The notes beneath the pieces are model-generated. The model was not told where the DNA came from, did not search any database, and saw nothing but the letters and a program-made list of their open reading frames with translations. Shown here piece by piece: positions 1-30,700 of a stretch of 64,000 nucleotides of DNA. The stretch is taken from contig OU612073.1 of assembly GCA_914767715.1 (NCBI GenBank), positions 11,904,001-11,968,000 of the forward strand. The letters run 5' to 3'. The DNA is from Membranipora membranacea. Taxonomy: Eukaryota; Bryozoa; Gymnolaemata; Cheilostomatida; Membraniporidae. Position 1 is the first letter of the stretch; the number at the start of each line of letters is the position of its first letter. Made by a program: the position numbers and the translations under genes.

Positions 1-317
1 CTAAAAGATCCCAAAAGTATAGAAAAATAGTGTTATGACACTTTGACATTAGTTTGTCATCAATGTGGAAAACATTGGTCCTGCATGGGTCTAACTTAGT
101 TACTCCTAAAACACCAATATATCAAGGATGTAGGATAGCTCCAAAACAATTTTTATTACCTATTTGGCCAGAGAGTTCTTTGATTCAAGGGCTGTTTCTT
201 CAAAACTATACAATCACTATGTTTCCAAGGTTCGATTTTGTGGTTAACTCCTATTTCGAATGGTTAGAATCCAGTGAAATCTAACCATTCCCATGATGGG
301 AAAAACATGAAAAGAAT

Positions 318-446
318 CCGCCGCGGCGGGGACTTGAACCCCCGCCTCCCACGTGTAATCTCTTTGAAGGCATTGTGTGCAAGCGCGCCATAGACTTAAT
401 ATATTAAGTATATTAAGTCTATGGCGCTAACCAATTAGGAAACACG
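318..446 (-). repeat. tRNA-like sequence (pseudogene or SINE head) split by a palindrome
   Basis: The minus strand has a B-box-like T arm (GGGGGTTCAAGTCCCC at about 328-343) followed by CCGCGGCGG. Further 5' it has an A-box-like D arm (CCTAATTGGTTAGCGC at about 424-439). Between the boxes sits a 35-base hairpin insertion (389-423). Acceptor and anticodon arms do not fold convincingly, so it is not called a functional tRNA. Confidence 0.4.
389..423. repeat. CATAGAC-type mini-palindrome, copy 1
   Basis: Perfect 15-base arms CATAGACTTAATATA (389-403) and its reverse complement (409-423) around a 5-base spacer TTAAG. The outer GCGC on each side extends the symmetry to 385-427. It interrupts the D arm of the tRNA-like sequence. 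Same arm sequence as the copy at 40040-40070. Confidence 0.75.
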
Positions 447-2851
447 GTATGGATATTCGTGTCCAAAAAGTCATTCGTCACAATCGGAATTTGATTTTAA
501 TGCCATTTCCATGGGGCGATTACTCCCGAAATCCTTACAAAATCAAACCTTGGAAACAGTGAATGTCAACAAATTTGTTGTTAGAATGTTTGATAAGGTG
601 GTATTTCAAGTTCTCAGATATTGGGCTGCTGTGATATATCCCTCTTTCATTGCAAAGCTTGAAAATCAGAATCAGACAAATAAAATGGAAATCTAGACAA
701 TCTAGAAATATATCTTGAAATCGGTTGTCTTCTTATAACAGTAATGACTGCAGCAGTGAGGATGGGGGTATATCCTACCCTCACTGACTGCAGCGAGGTA
801 TTGTATAGGAAGAGGTAAGATTGAAGTTCCCCTTTCTTGAGTCTCATTTTTTGACCCCCACTTACACCTTCAGCCTAGTTTTTTTATTTATCACATATTT
901 TTACTATGGTGTGTAATGGGACCTAGGTTAATTTGACCTTCTATAAACGGAGGATTATCTGCCAAGGAAACAGGATGCGCAGAAATATGCAAAAACACAA
1001 TTTTCACCGTTCTGTTGATTGAAATGTTGGTTACAACCAAGGGGTCATATCACTCGCCACCTTTTGGACAATGGGCGGCCAAGCTACTTTATTACTACTT
1101 TATTTGGATTCAGCATGGCTTATGCCTATTTTTAATTTCCTGGATATGTCGTGTGCAAGAGTGACGAGGCAATATTTACTCTAAAGGTTATATTTATGTG
1201 GAGATAAATCCTAAACTCTGATGATGTAGATGGAGAAATTTAGTGGTATGTTGTGATGCAAAAGAAGAAAAAATTCAAAAATTCAAATTTAAGTTTGGCA
1301 ACTCCTCCTTGGTGTTCTTAAAGTAGGAAAGAGATTTGAAAGTAACGTCCATTTAGCCTCGAGAAATCAGCCTTGTAAACGTCCCGAAATTTCTAGATTA
1401 AATAAAGCATCTATTTTATGTAGGCAAAGGAGAATGTCCATGTCATAAACGGGGCTCACTACTAAACGTTTCACTTTTAGAAGTGTGATAGACACTATCT
1501 GTTGAGGCTTGTTTCCCAAGAACAGGTTTGGTTACTGAGCTAGTGAGCTGATTCTGATCATTAGGAGGTCAGGTTATTTCCGAGAATATTTGATCGCAAT
1601 AGGAATTTAGATTCTTGCCTTGAAGTATATAAGGACAAAAATGTACGCAGACATCATCTTACAAATATTTTGATTGCAACATATGACAGAAATGTCATCA
1701 CAGGGCATAACCGCTAGGTCTCAAACGCTAACAATCCACTGGGGATTGCAAATTTGCTGTCTGTCATATAGTGCCTCTTCCTACGCCATTTTTGCACAAA
1801 ATCTGGGCAAGCTGAACCATGAACAAGATTCTAGACCTTGATGAATCATTAAAAAATTAAGAAAATGTTGGGTGTTTGGTCCCTTGACAAGCTTGAGGCC
1901 GAGTTCATCCCAGCTTGTCTTAGAGCCCAGCGTAAGGCCAAAAAGTCAGCATAAAGCAATCTTTTTCCTGCTTCCTACTTGCTTTATTATTATTCAGCAA
2001 ACGCTCCCAAGTGACAAAACTGGACACAAATGCCAGCAACTCTTTGCTTCCGTTTTTTGCAAAATCACTTCCTTATGATTTCCCTGTCAGCTATAAGGAA
2101 ACTCAGCTTGACCGCATAACATTAAATTTAATAAGAAACATATTTTTGAATTTACTAAGCAAATTTAATTACAACCTGATTGCTTCTTCATAAAAATGAA
2201 GCATTATTTTACAGCTCGACACATGATGTGGGAACTTGACCGAGAAATAGGAAAAATGTTTACCCATAATGCTGATCCCAAGCTATACAATGACGTGTTC
2301 AATGAATGCTGCTATAGCAATGTAGCTCTTTGATTCTGCAAAAAATAGGGGAAAATCAGTGAGACCTCCTCAAATCTCTTACGGGGAATACAGTGGCTAT
2401 CAGTGAGGGAATTTTATCGAATCAAACTGAACCAATTCGGTGAAGATATGCTTTGGTGCAAGACAGGAAGCAATTATTCCTTTGCTACATCAAAGAAAAA
2501 AGCAGAGAGAGAAAATCATATACCCTTTTCTGTTCACATATCAAATGAGAGTTGCAGAATTAAGCATAATCTTGCTTCCGGGAAATCTGGAGGACGCTTA
2601 CCTCACCTTCCTTTGAATAATAAAACATTTGCAGGAGGAAAAGTTTGCCAATTTGTACAGGCTTTGAATATTGACATATTGAGATAGCTAGAAGCTAAGC
2701 ATTCATATGTTATGATATCCCACCTCAGCTAATGAAAATTGGTGCTTGCTAACATTTAGTCATTATCATACCGAGAAAACCGAAAAAGCTAATACCTACT
2801 CCCCATGTTTGAAATAAATGCATAACCCAAGTCCTTTTGTTTTTGTTGTAG

Positions 2852-20005
<17,154 letters not shown>

Positions 20006-23000
20006 GGACACAGAGCTCTCAAACTTCATCACAGCTTATTATCCAACTGTTGAGTGATATCTAATCACTAAATCAGCACATGAGTGTATATCACTTCTCG
20101 GTCTAGTCACAGAATAGGAACTTCATATTCTTGAGTCAATTATGCTGATTTTCCAATCATGTGAAGTTAAACACAGTTGTGGTTATATGATTGATTGACT
20201 GATTGACCAAGTATAGGCCTGCTTGGCCCTACAATATTCAGGATTCCACTTGCACTAGTCTATATCAGTGGGTTCTGGGATATTCCTCTACCAACACCCT
20301 GGAAGCATTCTGAATAGTACCCACAAGTGCCATTTGTTTTCTTGCATCATATCACTGTATTACTTATCATTGGTTGTTTCTTCTTGTATCGTTTGTACTT
20401 ATGTGTGTTTGTTGTGTTCTTTTTAAAATTGAGCAAGATTGCCTCAATGTCGCGATGTAAAATAATGTTATGCTTGCAATCAAATAACATCCAGAAACAA
20501 ATATTTTAATGGCCACCTAAGAATTCAAATACGTAATGTTATGATGATGTTATATGCTAAAGCAATAGTAATTTCGCGAAATTATTGAATTTTCCTACCT
20601 CAATCCAGAGAATTTCAGCTCAAATTAATTAAAATTAAATTAGTACAAATGTAAGTGTATTTGAATAGCTTGAAATTTTTGTTTTCCTTTTCACATCCAT
20701 TGGTGTTTTTCGCTTGTATTTATGATCATCAAATGGGAGCCATTTTTGTTTTTAGCTGTAAATATGTATGTGAAAAGGTAATATCGAATACTATGTATAG
20801 TAATTCTTTTTTACTCAGACCCTCGCGTACTCATTTTCTTCATTTAATCAAGGGTTTTTTCTGGACCTTAGAATATGGCAATCATTCGGGACCACAAAAT
20901 ATATAAGTAATGTTAATACAAACAATGTTCTATTTATGCAATAGGGCGACAGGCACTGTCTTTGATCAGCTAAATTATCACACAATTCAAGGATTTAGCC
21001 TTCTATTTTTCCATTAGTTGAACAGAAATAGACACTCTACGGTAGTGCTCACTCTTGACGTTCCAGTCAGTTTTAGGGTGAGGTAAAGCCCCATTTAAAA
21101 ATATTTCAACACTAGAAAATTAGCATGAGGCAACCCGTAATTGGTCTAATTTGATGTTATCCGAGAGCTTTATGATATTTAACTGCGCTCTGTCATATCG
21201 GCTTTGTAATTGCTTAATTTTCTACTGCATGCCCAGTTAGAATGACAGCATCATGTGCGCCTTTCGTGGCTTTCTTGAGAACGGAAATTTGTGCGATGAG
21301 AGCGAAATGCAGATTGAGTGTTAAGTCAATTACATCACCAAATACCATGTCTGTGAACCGCTGCTTCTCACACATCTGTTAGTACATCAGCTTATTAATA
21401 ATAAAGAAAAATATTTTGTCAAGCGAACGTGATTATGATGGTTTTGACATAATCATGAACTAGATTTCAGCAGATCATCTGATTAATTAAAAGGAATCTG
21501 TTACCATCATTTTTCTGATATGCTGTAGTGTAGCAGCTACAGAAGAAGCAGAACAACATTCTGTATTAGCACAGTGATATAATATAACATGGTCATATAT
21601 GGAATTGTGTCCTCCTCCCCACACATAAATTCATTGCTTATTAATGTTTCTCATTCAAAAGGAAAATCCATAGAAGTATATCTCTTTCTCTGAGAAAATA
21701 ATTACCTTTTTTCTTACAGAAATGTCAATGCACAGGAAGAATACAACTTACAATAACAAAATTTTCTGAGACTGAGACCAATGGCAAATGCAAAATGACT
21801 AAGCATAAATATTGTTAGTAGAGTGAATTTACATCATCAGACAAGACCTTGCAGAAGCTTAAATCTTACAAAAATAAATGGCTAAATGTTAGTCTTCTCT
21901 CCTCATTTAGAGCGCCTACACGAGCCCCAATCCCCAATGGAATTGTATTTTAGAAAAAGAACATTCCTTCTAATCATCATACCTTGACAGCACCGGGAAG
22001 GAAAAGAAAGTATTTGCGTTCTGCCGTCTTGTTAGGCCATCTTGTTAAAAAAAGGCTGCCATCACACTAGATTGGAACTATCTGAGCAGATCCTTTGTTT
22101 TACTCTGATTGCTCTACATGCAATCTTATCAAAATGAACAATGAAATCGCCAAAAAATATAAACATATGTTAGCGCAATGAGCAAACACTTATGGATAAG
22201 CGATCATACCAGGATCTAACAATGCAATGTATCAGTATCTGTTCAATAAGAAATCTTATGGAGGCAGATTTTATAATTCAATTAGCGATTACGATTTGTT
22301 GTTTTTTGCAACATAAAACCGCCTGGTTTTCAATCAGGGCGAGCTTGAAACTTTAACAGATTGCATCGGTGTCAACCTTTCCTTATATCTGGCATTCCAG
22401 CCATGCTTGCGTTGCAAGAAGGAATTAGGAATTAAACGTTTGTAGCGGTAATAAATTATGCAAAGCAATCAGCTGATTTTGTTTATTGATTTCTAATATC
22501 TTACCCCATTGGCTGAGCAGGCCTAAGAGGCGGAGCTTATGGCTGTCCAGGAGTGTTTACGTTTTCTTATCTGAGTGCACATTTTTCATGTACTAATGAC
22601 CTTAAACTTTGCAACATTGTTTTATAAATCTGTGCCAATGTAAATCATGATCACTATGATTAAAATGTCAAGCAGAGCATACATGATACACATATAATCA
22701 CCTTGCTGATCCGATCTGCTCCATATACAGTATAGTAAAGATTACTCTTGTCACTATTGGAGCTGTGAACATCGTGGATTTGCTTGTTCAGCCATCGGAC
22801 AGTTGAGAGGTGAGACTTACATTATGTTCTATTGTTGTCATTTACATCAAAACCTGTAATGTTACGTTGAATCATCATTTACCACCACGGAAAATGTTGA
22901 TCCTTTAGGAGGTCGCCCACATGTTCTTAAATATATCTTTACACACATCCTGGTACAAGTCCCGGTCTCAATGAATACTACCGGTACCACATTCCTTTGC

Positions 23001-24758
23001 TCAAATTTCCAACCACCTCGTTGGAAGAACAATGTTTGTGAGAAAAGACTATTTGACTCTGGATAATCTGCCCAGAAGTGCCTTTACTGGCACCAAGATT
23101 GGCCACTGGCTAGTTGGATATTGAATCCAACTGGACTTCAGGCATGAGGGTCACAAAAAATATGCTTTTATCTAAATTGTTTCTATACCTAAGTCACCCT
23201 GGAATGCATTTATGATGTGCCTGTAAATGGAAACTGCTTGATGAATTCCGTGTTTGGGCCCCTGTATTTACATAATCCAGTTCATAGCGGATTGTGATAA
23301 GATGGCTGCTATCTACTAGTAAAATAAGAAAATCTCATGTGATAAAAAAATGGCAAGTTTATCTTATCACTATCAGAGTAACTGTGACACAACAAAATTA
23401 GAGCTATGTGTTATATGCATGATTCACTTGAATGTTATAATCTGTAAACACATCGGAAGATAGAATTTTTAACCTCATGCTAACGTAAAATGACCTGACC
23501 AGTCAAAGTTACATCCATGGGGTTAAAATCCAACTTTGTGTCACAATCAGATTATCTCACGACAACCAACCAAATTTAGTGTGATAAATTGTTATCTTAT
23601 CAACTTTAATTTTGTTTCTACATGTTGCGATAACACTTACTGCCAGTTGAGTTTATTCAGGGAGGGTGGGGTATAACCTCTCCCACCCTTTTTGGTTTAT
23701 TTGAGCTGCTCATATCATTTCACCTCCTCTTAGAGCTGTGAGGGAAAAGTACATCTCTAGCGGTGAGTGTCCATTAATGACCATATGAACTTGAAATTCC
23801 CATAAATCATAAAATAATTAAAAATACAAATCGTGGTAAAAAACAATAAAAAAATGTCTTAATGTAACATGCACCGTCACTGAAATATTACAAATGTGTC
23901 TACAATTTGTCTGGGAGTCTTTGCGGTTTTTCCGGACATTGCAATCAGGTGTTCTGAGGTTCTCAACATATCGTATTGTGGTGTATACAATATATTTATG
24001 CTGTCTATATTTACTTTTAAATTTTTATGGTTGATTAAGGCGCTTAAGGACAAAACTATTAATACCGTCCCATATTTACGCCATCATAAAAGTACAACTT
24101 TCTGTCATTGGAAAAATGCTTATGATTATCAACAAGAGCTGATAATTCTCTTTCCAGCTTAACATGTAATTTAATTGATTGATTGGTTAAACTCTAGGCT
24201 AGTCTTGACATGGAAATAGGCATTTACAACATCTAAAGCACAACAATTTATTCTTCCCACTCTGAACTGCAGAAGTAGTTTGGATTTGAGTAAATGGGTA
24301 GTCTAGATGGTTACATATCTATTGACAACAGAATAAGATAGATAAATATCTGTTCTTTCACTATTCATCCCAATGCTTGCCTCTAAATCAGGTGACACTA
24401 CGTTCAGTTTTTAATCCAAAGAGATTACCCATCGGGTCAAATCGTTTTCAACAAGGAAGCCGGCTGGATTTTGTTTTGAAAAATGGGAGGATAAAAGGTA
24501 TACTGATTCAAGTTATCTGGATCACATTGCTTTGATTGGGGAGATGATTGTGTGACTGTCATTTGGCTCAGAGAACTAAACAAGAGTTGCAAATTGTGAC
24601 CCTCAAAAGGTAGGATACTTCAGTCAGAACAAGTTTGACTAACTACCTCTGACTTTGATTCCATGTAACATACAATGATTTGTGTTTTGACGCTTTATAA
24701 CTGAGCATATATCAATCATGTCAATCGTTTGTTTTAGACCACCCAGAAAGATATCACA
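20006..24758. other. Mannosidase 3' UTR and intergenic region
   Basis: ATTAAA hexamers at 20628-20639 and an AATAAA at about 21399 are possible polyadenylation signals for the mannosidase gene. A stretch ending in a good donor (GAG|GTGAGA, about 22816) could be a 5' UTR exon of the next gene, but nothing confirms it. No coding exon was recognised. Confidence 0.35.
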
Positions 24759-27700
24759 ATGGTGCTGGAGCATCGCAGTAGAACTTTCCAGATCCATACT
24801 GGGAGCATACTCAGCATATTGATAGCGTTCATTGGTAAGCAGCAAGTTTTATTTATAAGCTACCGATTTTTGTTTTTCTAACACATTTACTCATTTACAC
24901 CCGAGTGCAGAGAATTGAAATGGGTTCGGTATGGAAGGTATGTTAGGTATGTTAGATAAGTAGGTAAGTAGCGAGTGTAAAGTAGGGTAGGGTAAGGTAG
25001 TTGTGAACACAGTCAATCATGGCCTTGTAGTAGTGTTATATCATCATAGGATAGGATAGCATGGAAAATTATGTCATGCAGAGTGTCATTCCGTTGGTAG
25101 CAATATATGTTACTTACTAACAACCCCTGCGGAGGGAGTGGTAATACGTTTAAGGTGCGAACACTACTGCCAACCATAGGAAGACGTTTTAGATCTATCT
25201 ACTGCTATATGCCTAAGAACTTAAAGTTTTATCTTTTTTTTTCTCTGAGATCTTTGCATTTTTGACAAGACAATCTGTGTCTGACTTCACAAAACCTGTC
25301 TCATATTTGCAATAAGCAAGCGGGAAATGACGAAGCCATGATTGATCTTACCCATTCAGTTTTACTTACACCTCCTTATGACTGGTAATTGTTTGGTGAA
25401 GTAGTAAAGAACATAATCTGTACACTTTGCTCTGAAGCTCTAATGCTCTTCTTGAATACAATGGTGGAGAAATGATCTGCTGGACTGGAACCAAGCCAAT
25501 GCTCCAAACTTGCGTCCATCACAATTGCGCAGCTCATCTCTCAACTTGCAAAGATGGTCTCACCCTCAATTCAATTGTATCTCCTTCAGTTAAGGGATTA
25601 CATCAGCTTTCTTCAAGAAGTCACATATTTGTTAGACTTACATACTTCAGTGTGGTTTAATCCATATCACTATGTGTTTAGGATGTAGGATTTAACTCAT
25701 AACAATAATCGTCTAATCCAATTATGAATAATTTGCGTGTCAGGAAGATTTATGGAACACATTTTATTCAATTATCTAGAGATCATTGTTATATAATCCC
25801 ATTCGGGTAGGTGTAATCCCAATCAATTAAATCTTGCAAAAAACAAGTACTAACGGCTTGAAACATATGGGGCTTTGCTTTTAACCATTTTTGACAGATT
25901 AGGAACAGATTAAAACTGAACTTGTTTGATTAATGCACTTTTATGAAGTGTATGCAGTCATTTCCTAGGCATTATTTTCAATCCGGTTCCGACGGACGGA
26001 CACATGGGACTTGTTTTTAAAATTGAAAAATATTCTTAAGCTGTTCAGGTACCAGCAAAACATTGGTACCATTTCAATTTTTAGTGCAGTTAAGTACATT
26101 TCACAATAACAGGCAAACAGTGTAAATACACCATTACAGTAAGCTACAATATAGCATGCCACAGTATATATTATGATGTTCGGGGAAATAGGGCATGAAT
26201 GCAACACAACCAATGACCAATAAAACATAATTAAGTTGTGGTGGCCATTTAGGTTAGGCCATGGCAGGTTATAAACTATGTGCATGATGTCATGTGCCCT
26301 GTGGGTGCACAACAATGCCAAGGACAGCAGTAAAGTTAGGTTATACACCCACCCAGGATTTAAGTTTACCCTGTTCAGAACAAAATGCTGATGATGATGA
26401 TATAGAATTCCACAGATGGTGAAAATAAATTACATGTTGCTGAGACAAAAATAGCTTTATCAAGATGATGAATACTGTGGATATATCAGAATCTGAAGAA
26501 TCATAGTTGTTAGAATGTAAGATGGTGTAGGTCTTCAATCTTTGCAGATAATTACGGCTATAATATACGGATAATTGAAAGAATTATCCCCATTTTAATC
26601 AATTAACAAACATTTTTAAGTGATTAAGGTACTTTCGCAAGGCATTTCACTTGATTAGGAAATATGGTATGATATGGTAAATTTAAGGTATTGAAATTAA
26701 TAAAATTGTTGTATGTATATTCACACTGTTTTTGACCAGGTGGTGAACATGTTTTCAAGAAGTTGAATTCCTGTATCACACATTTAATCTCACTTATACT
26801 GGCTTACACCACCGCAGCGGAACACGGAAAATAAATATGTCCGCCAAGCCAGCCAAGTCTGTGGTGATTTACATTTACATTTACGTTTACATTTTTTAAG
26901 TAACCTGGGACCATTTATCTCAAAAAAATCGCCCCAGGCGGACCCCCATAGAAATCCAGCATTTCCCTTTAGGGTGTATGGTATACCAAACATACGTCAG
27001 CCACCCACCCAAGCACTTCTAAAAAAAACTAGTGTTTTTCCTTTTCATAGCAAAACTTACAATAGGAACTGCTTAGCTTTGTGCTTTGGCAGCGCTCAGC
27101 ACCTTTGATGCGCTGTAAATTCCAGACCAAAACATTGTCCCATGGGAAATACATTCTTATTCTAAAAATATTTTTTATTTCTCACAATTGTTATCTTAAA
27201 TTAAAATCAATATAAAGCCCTTTTCAACAGAGGTTCTCATCTCTTTAACTTTCTTTTGATAAACCGCCAACGCAAAATGAATTGACAGTTTTTCTTTTCT
27301 TGTACAGGAAAAATATCACAGTTCCAGCACCATCATCCACCCACGCTGCGGCAGGCCTACCTTTCATCATTGCATACCGCAGTATTTACTGATGCAGAAA
27401 ATTTAGCTGTGCCAAAGAATCAGAACTTTGCCAAAATTAATCTGGTGTCAGTTTGTTACAAAGTACACTGTAGGCAACAAGTACAGGTCACTGCAAGTTC
27501 TCTACAAATTTGATTAACTTATTTATTGGCTAAAAAGTTGGATATAGAAATATACAACCTCTGTAAAAATTTTAAAAATCTACCCACATGCAAGTACCTG
27601 AATATGAGCAGGATGAATCAATTTGCCAATAATTCCTGAATGATTTTAAGTGCAGTGACCTGACATGATTGATGTAATATGATTTCCACACCATTTCACT

Positions 27701-30700
27701 TTGGTTCAGTCGGTCGAACTGAGTATGGGTGGGATGAAGCTAGGCTTTTATGAAAGTGATACGATGTAAAAAAACATCCTAGGTGTTTTCACCCTCTTAT
27801 TCAAAGAGAAAGTGTGCTTTAAACAAGATAAAGACTTTGTCAACCTATGTCAACGCCCTAAAACTGATGTTCCTGGAAAAGTTTAACCTCTTTTTGTTTT
27901 GTTTTATTTGATTATCGTGTGGTCAGTCTAATGATTTTTCTGACCACACGACAAATTCAAGCACAATACGTGGAACATTACCTATTTTTTCCTATACACA
28001 GTATAAATGGGAGGGAGAATTGATAATGTTGTAACTTTCTAATGTTTGTCGCTTGATTCTAGGTATGTGTTGAGAATCTTTTTTTTAGTTTTAATCTCAG
28101 CGTAGGACATGTGATGATTGCAATTTGACCCTGATGAATATCAATATTTATCATAGACATCGTTTGTTGCGTACTGATAGCCATATGAAACAGTCTAAAG
28201 CAGACACACACCAAATTTCCATAGGCCATCACATGGTTAACCTGTCAATGTGACAGGAGATATTTCCTGATCTTCCAATTTTTTCCTAAAGTACACATAA
28301 TCCCTTCAATATTTGAGTTGTTTTTAGCCTGTCTTAAATTGATATCCTGACGGTTCTTCAATCAACACCGATTGCAGCCTGACGTCGACATGCCGCCGGT
28401 TAGATGGTAATATTCTCAGTATCTAGCGCAATATTTAGCATTTTTTTCATCTGTGTTTCAAAATGTCACATTTTCTGGCATTAGGATGTAGATACAAAAG
28501 CTTTCCCAACTAAATTTGGAAATGAACTCGACACATGCACGTGCAATTTTTTATAGCCTACATTTGGTACAAGATTAGAAACGATTATCGAGATATTATG
28601 TTTTTGAACGCAAAATATGCGAGGCAATCGCGTCTAGGAAAATACCTGCGTTGGCACTATCAAACGATTTGCGGTCATATTTTAAGCGAATTAAACACGT
28701 GCATTTCTCACTCTTTGTTTGTCTAGTTGAGTATGTATCCAAATTGCATCTACGGTAAAAATGACGAAGTGCCATCGACTATATCATCATGTTTAAATGT
28801 GGTCTCGAAATTGGAAAGTTATTGTATGCATAACATGGCAGGGTTTGTAGATTCATTTGAACTCAACGGTCTAACATTTCCTTCCTATGGGTTGAGTAAA
28901 TTTATGGGCCAAAGATACACTGTCTGTGTTTTCCTTTCCCTTTCCAACATCTTATCAAATTAAATGTTTTCTAAATAAACGATAATGACAGGAGAAAACC
29001 CTTTGAACAGCAATAATGTGTGGTTTTGTGTGTTGACAATAACCTAAAATCCACAAGTATATAAAATTCAACAAAGTAGGGAAACATCGCAGTCATCACC
29101 ATGGAAATTCCAAAGGAATACTGAGAAACAGAAAATGTAGCCAAAGGAAATCTATCATCTGAGCGACACTTCTTCTTCTGCAACTTTTATCTGTGTTTAC
29201 CAGGAAGATCTGACCGAGGTCAGTGTTTTTGGTTCCCAGAAAGCTCTGGACTCCAAACCTTTCTGGGAATTCCAAGAAAACTTTGTTGCATTGTGGGATA
29301 CTCAATGCCCTACTCATTGTCCTTGAAGACGGATAATTAATTGCTTTCAAAACATGTTACAGTAATTAATGTATGATGTTGTTCTATAAGAGACCCATTA
29401 TCTACAGTCAGCCTTGTAGATACTTGGCAGCGTTCCAGTTTTTTCTTTCTGCTGACAAAGAGACCTACTACACCATTCAACACCTATATAAATAGTATAG
29501 TCTAGCATGTTGCACGAGTTGTTTTGAAACCAGTGGTCTTATTGTTGTAACAAGACAGTTTGACTTGCCTACCATTTATGAGTGTGACGCATACATCTAT
29601 ACTGCTACAGTCTAAAGCAAACGGAACAAGATACCACTAAATTTGACTATGCAACCTCGCAAGGGGGCCGATTCTAATTGCATATCTAACGGTTATGTTT
29701 ACGTTGTCAAGTTGAAGAAAATTGAGGCAATATCGATTGCTCTCGGGGTACATATTTGCAATATTTTTTTTATAAATAGAAGAAATATTAATGTACACAT
29801 CAAATCAAATTTATTTATTCCAAATATAGCCATCTTCATGGGAGGATACAAAACAGATACCACATCACATTATAACTGAAAGTCAACTTAATTGAAATAT
29901 GTAGGTTTGTTTATTACAACAGATCCAGGCCAACAAAACAACGATGCAAGTCTCTTTCTGGTTTACACTAGATAAGCTCTGGCAATGCCAAAAAGTTGCT
30001 GCAAAAGTACACACATGGATTACATAATGATCCTAAATTGACCTTGCTAACAGGTTGCTAATCAACACTGTTAGTCCGAATGTAATGTGATACTAAGTTA
30101 ACACATTTTACAAATTTCTAAAATTAGGACCAATGGAGAGAAAATTTTCCTTGTAATAGGTGATGTGAATTTCGTATACTGAGGCCTTCATTTTGATAAG
30201 CAATAGAAATGATTCAGCGATATTTATGCCAAGCAGTGTCATAGGACACCACAATAAGGAAGGGAGTGGGAATCTGAATGCAGCCATTGCGTGAGCCCTT
30301 CTGTGAGCTGAAAAAGAAATGCCGGCATCTCAGTTTGAACTAATTCGTTTGAGTGTTTGTATATAATTTCGTTCTTGAGGGCGGCTGCCTGTTACCCCAC
30401 TAAGCAACATTATGTGATAGATGATCTCATGCTAAGTGCTCACAGCTGATCGAATCACTGATGACTGATATAAGCCTAATTAACATCCAGGGTATCAGGC
30501 CTGGCCAAGGCTGAATACCAGCTGTCAAAATGAATCCAATTTTGGAAATAAATTTTTGACTACAAAAATCTATTTGTCACACTCTTTCCAAGGACTTTCA
30601 ATTGTCGAATAATTTTAAATCTTGTTTCTTTAAATTTGGAAAGGCAGCAAATCCACTTGCACGGTATCTAGACTTTTAGATGGTTATGTTATTGCACGCA

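Larger units (their letters stand above)
1..2851. other. Upstream sequence or intron of the mannosidase gene
   Basis: No exon of the mannosidase N-terminal half was recognised here. Since the first visible exon starts mid-domain after an acceptor, at least part of this stretch must be intron. It also carries the tRNA-like sequence near 318-446. Confidence 0.5.

Noticed and set aside
2403-2687. 94-codon open frame upstream of the first mannosidase exon, considered as an earlier GH47 exon
   Set aside because: It has none of the N-terminal GH47 motifs (VDALDTL, GRNWPW-like) and ends in a stop without a usable donor.
27309-27510. Open stretch after a good splice acceptor in the long intron, possibly a further exon of the midkine-like gene
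   Set aside because: It joins in phase to the signal exon, but no donor in phase 1 was found before its stop, and the peptide (KISQFQHHHPPTL...) resembles nothing known.
28535-28963. Two adjacent open frames in the same frame
   Set aside because: Separated by a stop, AT-rich codon use and no recognisable protein; likely chance in intron sequence.
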